Shown here one piece after another: positions 1 to 6,137 of a stretch of 9,923 nucleotides of DNA. The stretch is from Burkholderiaceae bacterium. GTDB taxonomy: Bacteria > Pseudomonadota > Gammaproteobacteria > Burkholderiales > Burkholderiaceae_C. A model generated the notes under the pieces. That model worked only from the letters and a program-made list of their open reading frames with translations. It was not told where the DNA came from and did no database searches. Position 1 is the stretch's first letter. Each line of letters begins with the position of its first letter. The stretch lies in assembly GCA_017999135.1 (NCBI GenBank), contig JAGOBT010000076.1, positions 1-9,923 on the forward strand, read 5' to 3'. The position numbers and the translations under genes were made by a program.

Positions 1-1140
1 CTGCAGCGCTGGGTGCGCGGCAGCAAGATCGTGCTGGCGCGCAACCCGCAGTACCGCGATGTGCGCTACACCGCCCAGCCCGCGGCCGGTGACGCCGACG
101 GCCAGGCGCTGCTGGCGCGCTTCAAGGGCCGGCGTCTGCCGATGGTCGACCAGGTGGAGGTGTCGATCATCGAGGAGAACCAGCCGCAGTGGCTGAGCTT
201 CCTGAACGGCGAGATCGACGCGCTGGTGGCCAATGCTGGCTCGGTGCCGCTGGAGTTCGCCCCGCTGGCGGTGCCCAACGGCAAGCTGGCGCCCAACCTG
301 GCCAGGCGTGGCGTGCAGCTGCACCGCAACCTGCGCGCCGACAGCGCGCTGCTGTACTTCAACATGGACGACCCGGTGGTGGGCGGCCTGGCGCCCGAGA
401 AGGTGGCGCTGCGCCGCGCACTGAGCCTGGCCTACGACGCCACCCGCGAGATCCGCCTGGTGCGGCGCGGCCAGGCCGTGCCGGCGCAGAGCCCGGTGAT
501 GCCCGGCACCCGCGGCTACGACCCGGCCTTCCGCAGCAGCATGTCGGCCTACGACCCGGCCCGCGCCCGCGCCCTGCTCGACCTGTACGGCTATGTCGAC
601 AAGGACGGCGACGGCTTCCGCGAGCTGCCCGACGGCCGCCCGCTGGTGCTGCAGATGTCCACCGAGCCCGAGCAGATCTACCGCCTGTTCAACGACGTGT
701 GGCGGCGCTGCCTGATCGACATCGGCGTGCGCTGCGACTTCAAGATCGCCCAGTGGCCCACCAACCTGAAATCGGCCCAGGGCGGCACGCTGCAGATGTG
801 GATGCTGGGGGACTCGGCCGCCGAGCCCGACGGCCAGGACGCACTGCGCCGCTGGTACGGGCCCGAAGCCGGCCAGGGCAACCTGGCGCGCTTCAGGCTG
901 CCGGCCTTCGACGCGATCATGGACCGCATGCAGTCCCTGCCCGACGGCCCGGAGCGCGACGCACTGTTTCTCGAATGCAAGAAGCTGGCGGCGGCCTACA
1001 TGCCGTACAAGGTGCTGGTGCACCGCATTGCCAATGAACTGCTGCACCCCTGGGTGAGCGGCTACCGCCGCGCCCCGTTCTGGAACGATTGGTGGCACAT
1101 GGTCGATGTGGACCCCTCCCTGCGCGCTGCCCATGGCTGA
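1..1140 (+). CDS. ABC transporter substrate-binding protein, family 5 (peptide-type), 5'-truncated
   Basis: This is the C-terminal 379 residues of a periplasmic solute-binding protein of the SBP_bac_5 (DppA/OppA/YejA-like) family, which delivers peptides or similar ligands to an ABC importer. The frame is open from base 1, so the signal peptide and first lobe lie outside the window. The assignment rests on its clear relation to the complete protein that follows: the segment at bases 100-207 matches its counterpart at 31 of 36 residues. An acidic DGDG loop (DKDGDGFRELPDG, bases 598-636) resembles an EF-hand calcium loop and is shared with the paralogue. The tail, with WWHMVDVDP, also matches. 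The stop codon lies inside the start region of the next gene, so the two are probably cotranscribed and translationally coupled. No permease or ATPase gene is visible. The ligand is unknown; the family call is firm. Confidence 0.9.
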   Translation: MQRWVRGSKIVLARNPQYRDVRYTAQPAAGDADGQALLARFKGRRLPMVDQVEVSIIEENQPQWLSFLNGEIDALVANAGSVPLEFAPLAVPNGKLAPNLARRGVQLHRNLRADSALLYFNMDDPVVGGLAPEKVALRRALSLAYDATREIRLVRRGQAVPAQSPVMPGTRGYDPAFRSSMSAYDPARARALLDLYGYVDKDGDGFRELPDGRPLVLQMSTEPEQIYRLFNDVWRRCLIDIGVRCDFKIAQWPTNLKSAQGGTLQMWMLGDSAAEPDGQDALRRWYGPEAGQGNLARFRLPAFDAIMDRMQSLPDGPERDALFLECKKLAAAYMPYKVLVHRIANELLHPWVSGYRRAPFWNDWWHMVDVDPSLRAAHG

Positions 1141-3004
1141 GCGGCGCCCCTCCTCCCCCGGCCGCCGGCAGTGGCTGGCCGCTGCCGGCGTGTCCGGCGC
1201 CGTGGGCCTGATCGGCTGGGCCGCACCGGCGGCCTTGGCGGCTGGCGCTGCCGATGGCGCCGACGACAACCCGCCCAAGACCCTGCGCTATGCCTTCCCG
1301 GTCGCTGAGACCGGGTTCGACCCGTCCAAGATCAGCGACCTGTACTCGCGCATCTGCACCGCGCACATGTTCGAGGGCCTGTTCTGCTACGACCACCTGG
1401 CCCGCCCGTCGCGGGTGAAGCCGCTCACCGCGGTGGCGCTGCCCGAGATCTCGGCCGATTTCCGCCGCTTCACCATCCGCATCCGGCCGGGCATCTTCTT
1501 TGCCGACGACCCGGCCTTCCAGGGCCAGAAGCGCGAACTGGTGGCCGCCGACTATGTCTACAGCCTCAAGCGCTTTGCCGACCCGGCCAACAAGAGCCCG
1601 GCCTGGGGCGAGGTGGCCGAGGTGGGCTACACCGGCCTGGCCGCGCTGCGCCAGCGCGCCATCGACAACCGCACCCCGTTCGACTACGACACCCCCATCC
1701 CCGGCCTGCAGGCGCTGGACCGCCACACCCTGCAACTGACGGTCGACGAGCCGCGCCCGCGCCTGGTGGAGTACCTGGCCGACAACGGCCTGTACGGCGC
1801 GGTGGCGCGCGAGGTGGTGCAGTTCTACGGCGACAAGATCGCCGAGCATCCGGTGGGCACCGGCCCGTTCCGCCTGGCACGCTGGCGCCGCAGCTCCGAG
1901 ATGGTGTTCGACCGCAGCCCCAGCCACCGCCAGCGGGTGTACGAGGACGACGCCAACCCCGGCCCCGACGATATCGAGGGCCAGGCCCTGCTGGCGCGCT
2001 TCAAGGGACGGCGGCTGCCGCTGGTCGACCGGGTGGTGGTCAGCATCATTGAAGAGCAGCAGCCGCGCTGGCTGAGCTTTCTCAACGCGCAGCAGGATTT
2101 CATCGAGCGCGTGCCCGAAGAGTTCAGCAACGTGGCCCTGCCCGGCGGCCAGGTGGCGCCCAACCTGGCCAAACAAGGCATCACCGCCTACCGCACCGTC
2201 GGCCCCGAAGGCGTGCTCACCATCTACAACATGGAAGACCCGGTGGTGGGCGGCACCACCCCGGAACGCATCGCGCTGCGGCGGGCGCTGAACCTGGCGG
2301 TGGACATCCCGCGCGAAATCACCCTGGCACGCCGCGGCCAGGCCATCCCGGCGCAATCACCGTCGGTGCCGCACACCACGGGCTACGACCCGGTCTACCG
2401 CAGCGAGATGGGCGAGTACAGCCCGGCCAAGGCCCGCGCCCTGCTGGACATGCACGGCTATGTGGACCGCGACGGCGACGGCTGGCGCGAGCAGCCCGAC
2501 GGCCAGCCGCTCAAGCTGGTGCGCCGCACCTTCCCGTCCAGCTTCGAGCGCCAGCTGGACGAGCTGTGGCAGAAGAACATGGCGGCCATCGGCATCAATG
2601 TCGAGTTCAAGTTCGCCAAGTGGCCCGAGAACCTGAAGGCAGCGCAGGCCGGCAAGTTCCAGGTGTGGCGGGTGGGTTCGTCGGCCAGCCGGCTGGACGG
2701 GCAGGGCGCGTTCGAGCGCCTGTACGGGCCGTCGACGGGCGCGGCCAACCTGTCGCGCTTCAGACTGCCGGCCTACGACGCCGTCTACACCCGCATGTCG
2801 GCCCTGCCCAACGGCCCTGAGCGCGACGCGCTGTTCCGCGAGGCCAAGCGCATCTCGGCGGTGTATGCGCCGTACAAGCAGCATGTGCACCGCATGTACA
2901 ACGACATGGCCCAGCCCTGGCTGCTGGGCTACCGGCGCGCGTTGTTCGGCAACCGCTGGTGGCACATGGTCGACATCGACCCGGCGCGCAAGCCGGCCGC
3001 CTGA
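1133..3004 (+). CDS. ABC transporter substrate-binding protein, family 5 (peptide-type), complete
   Basis: A 623-residue periplasmic solute-binding protein, a normal length for SBP_bac_5 proteins. I chose the ATG at 1133 over an in-frame GTG at 1106 because it begins directly before a signal peptide: an arginine-rich n-region with a twin arginine (GRRQWLA, residues 10-16), a hydrophobic stretch to about residue 35, and Ala-rich cleavage options near 36-40. The RR pair suggests Tat export, but the match is imperfect and Sec is possible. Visible family marks are the RYAFPVAETGFDP segment near the mature N-terminus and HPVGTGPF at residues 239-246. An EF-hand-like acidic loop (DRDGDGWREQPDG) spans residues 445-457. 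From residue 283 onward it is clearly paralogous to the upstream gene. Its ATG overlaps the upstream TGA by 8 bases and has no obvious Shine-Dalgarno sequence, which suggests translational coupling. The partner importer is not in the window, and the ligand cannot be deduced. Confidence 0.93.
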   Translation: MAERRPSSPGRRQWLAAAGVSGAVGLIGWAAPAALAAGAADGADDNPPKTLRYAFPVAETGFDPSKISDLYSRICTAHMFEGLFCYDHLARPSRVKPLTAVALPEISADFRRFTIRIRPGIFFADDPAFQGQKRELVAADYVYSLKRFADPANKSPAWGEVAEVGYTGLAALRQRAIDNRTPFDYDTPIPGLQALDRHTLQLTVDEPRPRLVEYLADNGLYGAVAREVVQFYGDKIAEHPVGTGPFRLARWRRSSEMVFDRSPSHRQRVYEDDANPGPDDIEGQALLARFKGRRLPLVDRVVVSIIEEQQPRWLSFLNAQQDFIERVPEEFSNVALPGGQVAPNLAKQGITAYRTVGPEGVLTIYNMEDPVVGGTTPERIALRRALNLAVDIPREITLARRGQAIPAQSPSVPHTTGYDPVYRSEMGEYSPAKARALLDMHGYVDRDGDGWREQPDGQPLKLVRRTFPSSFERQLDELWQKNMAAIGINVEFKFAKWPENLKAAQAGKFQVWRVGSSASRLDGQGAFERLYGPSTGAANLSRFRLPAYDAVYTRMSALPNGPERDALFREAKRISAVYAPYKQHVHRMYNDMAQPWLLGYRRALFGNRWWHMVDIDPARKPAA

Positions 3005-3009
3005 GCGGC

Positions 3010-3156
3010 TTACTTCAGCTTGGCCTCTTTGCCCTTCTTCATCACCACGGTGGTGATGGGGGCCGACACCGCGCCGGGCGACAGCGGCTTGGCCGCGGTG
3101 GCGTCCTTCTTGGGCTTCTTGGTTTCCTTGGTCTTCTGCTGACCTTTGTTGGCCAT
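3010..3156 (-). CDS. small lysine-rich, arginine-free basic protein (48 aa)
   Basis: A short gene on the minus strand. The start is supported by a strong ribosome-binding site, AGGAG, six bases before the ATG; the TAA stop is at 3010-3012. The 48-residue product begins MANKGQQKTKETKKPKKD and ends in KKGKEAKLK. It has 13 lysines, no arginine, no cysteine and no aromatic residues. There is no signal peptide or membrane segment, so it is probably cytoplasmic and largely disordered. Two basic ends flank a short Pro/Val/Thr middle (residues 26-39). Such composition suits nucleic-acid or ribosome binding, but that is inference and I do not recognise a characterised family. I recall similar uncharacterised Burkholderiales proteins but cannot verify this here. 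It is convergent with the binding-protein gene (5 bases between stops) and divergent from the reductase gene. Confidence 0.78.
   Translation of the reverse strand: MANKGQQKTKETKKPKKDATAAKPLSPGAVSAPITTVVMKKGKEAKLK
3040..3058. other. perfect inverted repeat inside the small gene's 3' end
   Basis: CATCACCAC and GTGGTGATG form 9-base perfect arms around a single G. As RNA this could fold as an 8-bp stem with a 3-base loop. It sits 36 bases past the stop of the substrate-binding protein gene, where a terminator for that transcript would be expected, yet it lies in coding sequence for the Ile-Thr-Thr-Val-Val-Met part of the small protein. No T-tract follows on either strand, so intrinsic termination is uncertain. 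Confidence 0.4.
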
Positions 3157-3162
3157 GGTGAT

Positions 3163-3167
3163 CTCCT
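3163..3167 (-). promoter_or_regulatory. ribosome-binding site of the small basic protein gene
   Basis: Read on the minus strand this is AGGAG, six bases before the ATG at 3156. It is the strongest Shine-Dalgarno match in the window. It decides the start in favour of MANKG over an in-frame start 12 codons upstream, and it argues that this very short frame is really translated. Confidence 0.75.
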
Positions 3168-3263
3168 GTGCCGGGCGCGCCGAGCGGCGCACGAAGCGCC
3201 AATGCTAGCGCGGGTCACGCGGATGACAGGCCACCACTGGCTGCAACGCCACACTGCGGCGCC

Positions 3264-4172
3264 ATGCACACACCCGCCCCCGTCCTGCTGTCGGCCGATG
3301 CCGTCATCGCTGCGCCGCTCGTCAACGCCCTGGCCCGGCTGGCGCCCGACCTGCAGCTGCTTCCCTACAGCCGTAGCCTGGACGACGCCACGCTGGCCGG
3401 CATCGAGGTGGTGCTCGGCTGGCGCTTCGCCCCGGGCGTGGCCGGCAGGCTGACGAACCTGCGCTGGGTGTTCGCCATGGCCGCCGGTGTCGACAAGCTG
3501 CTGGTGCCCGACCTGGCGCCGGGCGTGGTGGTCTCGCGCATGGTCGATCCCGGCCAGGCGCTGGGCATTGCGCAGTACGTGGCCGCGATGGTGCTGCGCC
3601 ATGTGCGCGGCCAGCCGCGCTACGACGCCCAGCAGCGCACGCATGACTGGACGCGCCACCCGATGGGCGCGGTGCACCCGCGGGTGCGGGTGCTGGGCTG
3701 GGGCGCCATCGGACGCGAGATCGGCCGCGTGCTGCAGGCCGTGGGTTGCCAGGTGCAGCCCTGGCAGCGCAGCAGCGGGCCGCTGCATGCTGCGCTGGCC
3801 GATGCCGACATCGTGGTCAACGCACTGGCCTTGACGCCCGAGACCGAAGGCCTGTTGAACGCGGCGGCGTTTGCCGCCATGCCGCGCGGCAGCTACCTGG
3901 TCAACATCGCCCGCGGCCAGCATGTGGTCGAGCCCGACCTGATTGCCGCGGTGCAATCGGGCCAGCTGGCGGGTGCCACGCTGGACGTGCAGGACACCGA
4001 GCCGCTGCCGGCCGGTGATCCGCTGTGGGATGTGCCGGGCATCACCATCACGCCGCACATCGCCGGGCAGTCGTCGCCCGACACCGTGGCCGCGCAGTTC
4101 CTGGCAGGGCTGCAGGCGCTGCGCGACAACGCAGCCCTGCCCAACGTGGTGGACCGCCACCGCGGTGACTGA
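3264..4172 (+). CDS. ghrA: GhrA-like glyoxylate/hydroxypyruvate reductase (D-2-hydroxyacid dehydrogenase family)
   Basis: A 302-residue cytosolic NAD(P)H-dependent reductase of the D-2-hydroxyacid dehydrogenase family, closest by eye to E. coli GhrA, which reduces glyoxylate to glycolate and hydroxypyruvate to glycerate. Seen in the sequence: a substrate-domain segment [12 protein letters not shown] near residues 70-81, a dinucleotide-binding loop G145-W-G147-A-I-G150, and the family's catalytic set Arg217 (in NIARG), Glu246 (in DTEPLP) and His265 (in TPHIAG). The stretch [13 protein letters not shown] closely parallels GhrA's RGVHVVEDDLLAA. Length fits GhrA (312 in E. coli). The start at 3264 is the first ATG giving the normal N-terminus; no clear Shine-Dalgarno precedes it, and in-frame upstream codons would add an unlikely Arg/Ala/Gly-rich leader. 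Other substrates such as phenylpyruvate-type 2-ketoacids cannot be excluded. It stands alone, divergent from the small basic protein gene. Confidence 0.88.
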   Translation: MHTPAPVLLSADAVIAAPLVNALARLAPDLQLLPYSRSLDDATLAGIEVVLGWRFAPGVAGRLTNLRWVFAMAAGVDKLLVPDLAPGVVVSRMVDPGQALGIAQYVAAMVLRHVRGQPRYDAQQRTHDWTRHPMGAVHPRVRVLGWGAIGREIGRVLQAVGCQVQPWQRSSGPLHAALADADIVVNALALTPETEGLLNAAAFAAMPRGSYLVNIARGQHVVEPDLIAAVQSGQLAGATLDVQDTEPLPAGDPLWDVPGITITPHIAGQSSPDTVAAQFLAGLQALRDNAALPNVVDRHRGD

Positions 4173-4190
4173 GCCCCCACCGATGGCAGG

Positions 4191-4208
4191 GCGACGTGCA
4201 CGCGTCGC
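4191..4208. other. small inverted repeat abutting the chemoreceptor promoter
   Basis: GCGACG and CGTCGC are 6-base arms around a 6-base centre. The repeat ends one base before the putative sigma-28 -35 element and begins 18 bases after the ghrA stop. It could be a weak transcript end for ghrA or a protein-binding site; there is no T-tract. In DNA this GC-rich, chance is also possible. Confidence 0.25.
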
Positions 4209-4235
4209 TCAAGTGGAAGCTGGCCCGGCCGACAA
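4209..4235 (+). promoter_or_regulatory. putative sigma-28 (FliA) flagellar promoter of the chemoreceptor gene
   Basis: TCAAGTGG (4209-4216), exactly 11 bases, then GCCGACAA (4228-4235). The established FliA consensus is TAAAGTTT-N11-GCCGATAA; five of eight -35 bases and seven of eight -10 bases agree, with exact spacing. Transcription would start near 4243, giving a leader of about 78 bases before the ATG at 4321. A chemoreceptor is a standard member of the late flagellar regulon, so the context supports the call. It implies co-regulation with flagellin and other chemotaxis genes elsewhere in the genome. Confidence 0.72.
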
Positions 4236-4269
4236 CACGGGTTCTGCGCAGCAGCACGTGCGACGTGTC

Positions 4270-4288
4270 GCGGCGCCGGTGGCGCCGC
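4270..4288 (+). other. GC-rich hairpin in the chemoreceptor mRNA leader
   Basis: GCGGCGCC and GGCGCCGC are perfect 8-base arms around GGT. In the mRNA predicted from the promoter at 4209-4235 the stem begins about 27 bases into the leader and ends 22 bases before the GGAGAG ribosome-binding site. It may stabilise the 5' end or influence translation. It is not a terminator by context. Confidence 0.4.
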
Positions 4289-4310
4289 ATCGACCCCGCC
4301 CTGATCCACC

Positions 4311-4316
4311 GGAGAG
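4311..4316 (+). promoter_or_regulatory. ribosome-binding site of the chemoreceptor gene
   Basis: GGAGAG lies 4 bases before the ATG at 4321 (6 bases counting from GGAG). It fixes the start at MFDHWTLKK, directly before the first membrane helix, and rules out the long in-frame extension that runs back into ghrA. Confidence 0.75.
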
Positions 4317-4320
4317 CACG

Positions 4321-6057
4321 ATGTTCGACCACTGGACCCTGAAGAAGCGCCTGACGCTCACCTTTGCCGCCATCCTGTTGGTGGCGACCGCCCTGATCGC
4401 CGTGGCATTGACCAACAGCGCCAAGCTGCGCGAGACGGTCCACTGGAACACCCACACCTACAAGGTGCTGGACTCCGCCCAGGACATGCTGCTGAACATG
4501 GTCAACATCGAGACCGGGCTGCGCGGTTTCGTGGCCGGCAGCGACGAGAAGTTTCTCGAGCCCTACAACGGGGGCATCAAGGCGTTCGAGTCCGCCTTCG
4601 CCGAGGCCAAGTCGCTCACATCGGACAACCCGGCACAGCAGGGCCGTCTGGACAGCATGGTGGCCGCGCACAAGCAGTTCATGGCGGTGGCCCAGGCGCT
4701 GGTGACGATGCGCCGCGAGGCGACGGCCGGCACCGTGCCGGTGGACACCTTGCTGCGCGAGTTCGGTGCCGGCAAGGACAAGCTGGCGATGGACGCCTTC
4801 CGCGCCGGCGTGGCCGACTTCATGCAGGCCGAACAGACCTTGCTGGCCAGCCGCACGGCCGAGCTGGACGCCACCATGGCGGCCAACCGCACCACGCTGC
4901 TGGCCGGTGGCGTCGGCCTGTTCGTGCTGACGGCCATGCTGGGCGTGGCGCTCACCCGAGGCGTCTTCCGCCAACTCGGCGCCGAGCCCCGGGTGGCGGC
5001 CGATGCCGTGAATGCGGTGGCGCAAGGTGACCTGACCACGCACATCAAGGTGCGTGCCGGCGACACGACCAGCCTGGTGGCGGCCTTGGCACGCATGCGC
5101 GATGGCCTGGTCAGCGTGGTGGGTGAGGTGCGCAGCAATTCAGAGAGCGTGGCCACGGCCAGCGCCCAGATCGCCCAGGGCAACCAGGACTTGTCGGGCC
5201 GCACCGAGCAGCAGGCCAGCGCGCTGCAGCAGACGGCAGCCACGATGGAGGAACTGGGCACCACCGTGCGCCACAACGCCGACAGCGCCCGGCAGGCCAA
5301 CCAGCTGGCGCATGGCGCGTCGGCCGTGGCCGAACGTGGTGGCGATGTGGTGGGCCGGGTGGTCACCACCATGCAGGGCATCAACGACAGCAGCCGCAAG
5401 ATCGGCGACATCATCAGCGTGATCGACAGCATCGCCTTCCAGACCAACATCCTGGCACTGAATGCGGCCGTCGAAGCCGCCCGCGCCGGCGAGCAGGGCC
5501 GCGGTTTCGCGGTGGTGGCCAGCGAGGTGCGCAGCCTGGCGCAGCGCAGCGCCGAGGCCGCCAAGGAGATCAAGTCGCTGATCGGGCGCAGCGTCGAACA
5601 GGTGGAGCAGGGCACCACGCTGGTCGACGAGGCCGGCAAGACCATGGCCGAGATCGTCACCGCCATCCGCCGGGTGAGCGACACCGTGGCCGAGATCAGC
5701 GCGGCCAGCGTCGAACAGAGCACCGGCGTGCAGCAAGTGGGCGAGGCCGTGGGCCAGATGGACCAGGCCACCCAGCAGAACGCCGCGCTGGTGGAGGAAA
5801 GCGCCGCCGCCGCCGAAAGCCTGAAACAGCAGGCCCGGCAGCTGGTGCAGGCGGTGGCGGTGTTCAAGCTGGGGCAGCACGGCGCCATGCCTGCCGCCAC
5901 GCCGGCCGTCGCGCCGCCGCAGGTTGCCGTGGCCAGGGCGCCAGCGCCGAAGCCATACAAGGCGCCCAAGGCCACGATGGCCGCCGCGCCCGAAAAGCGG
6001 CCGGTGCAAGCCGATGCCAGCGCGGCGGCGGGCGCCGACCAGTGGGAATCCTTCTGA
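4321..6057 (+). CDS. methyl-accepting chemotaxis protein with CHASE3 sensor and CheR-tether tail
   Basis: A 578-residue inner-membrane chemoreceptor that senses a periplasmic signal and controls the CheA kinase through CheW. Order of parts: a short cytoplasmic start, first membrane helix at about residues 12-31, a periplasmic helical sensor with the CHASE3-type signature ETGLRGF...FLEPY (residues 64-82), second membrane helix at about 191-213, HAMP linker to about 266 (with [17 protein letters not shown]), then the kinase-control coiled coil. The conserved hairpin tip starting [20 protein letters not shown] is at residues 369-388. After an Ala/Pro/Lys-rich flexible tail (about 520-573) it ends in QWESF, an xWxxF pentapeptide like the NWETF docking site for CheR/CheB in Tar and Tsr. 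A good Shine-Dalgarno and a sigma-28-like promoter precede it. The ligand is unknown, and no other chemotaxis gene is adjacent. Confidence 0.95.
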   Translation: MFDHWTLKKRLTLTFAAILLVATALIAVALTNSAKLRETVHWNTHTYKVLDSAQDMLLNMVNIETGLRGFVAGSDEKFLEPYNGGIKAFESAFAEAKSLTSDNPAQQGRLDSMVAAHKQFMAVAQALVTMRREATAGTVPVDTLLREFGAGKDKLAMDAFRAGVADFMQAEQTLLASRTAELDATMAANRTTLLAGGVGLFVLTAMLGVALTRGVFRQLGAEPRVAADAVNAVAQGDLTTHIKVRAGDTTSLVAALARMRDGLVSVVGEVRSNSESVATASAQIAQGNQDLSGRTEQQASALQQTAATMEELGTTVRHNADSARQANQLAHGASAVAERGGDVVGRVVTTMQGINDSSRKIGDIISVIDSIAFQTNILALNAAVEAARAGEQGRGFAVVASEVRSLAQRSAEAAKEIKSLIGRSVEQVEQGTTLVDEAGKTMAEIVTAIRRVSDTVAEISAASVEQSTGVQQVGEAVGQMDQATQQNAALVEESAAAAESLKQQARQLVQAVAVFKLGQHGAMPAATPAVAPPQVAVARAPAPKPYKAPKATMAAAPEKRPVQADASAAAGADQWESF

Positions 6058-6088
6058 CACGGCGGTGACCCCGCATTGATTCATCGTG

Positions 6089-6105
6089 GCCGCCGCAACG
6101 GCGGC
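6089..6105 (+). terminator. possible hairpin terminator after the chemoreceptor gene
   Basis: GCCGCCG and CGGCGGC are perfect 7-base arms around CAA, 31 bases past the chemoreceptor stop and 32 bases before the chosen recG start. No T-run follows, so it could equally be a leader structure of recG mRNA or a chance repeat in GC-rich DNA. Confidence 0.3.
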
Positions 6106-6137
6106 AGGGCGCCGGGGTGGCTGCCCCTGGCCCCAGA

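Noticed and set aside
917..2356. Long open frame on the minus strand across the two binding-protein genes
   Set aside because: It is antisense to well-supported genes, is His/Arg/Ala-rich with no recognisable motif, and is the expected shadow of GC-rich codon usage.
3177..3190. GCGCCG-AG-CGGCGC inverted repeat before the small basic protein gene
   Set aside because: Short, entirely GC-type arms with a 2-base centre are frequent by chance at this base composition; no promoter context supports a function.
4563..5975. Long minus-strand open frame opposite the chemoreceptor
   Set aside because: Ala/Ser/Thr/Cys-rich composition reflects reverse reading of receptor codons; there is no ribosome-binding site, promoter or domain.
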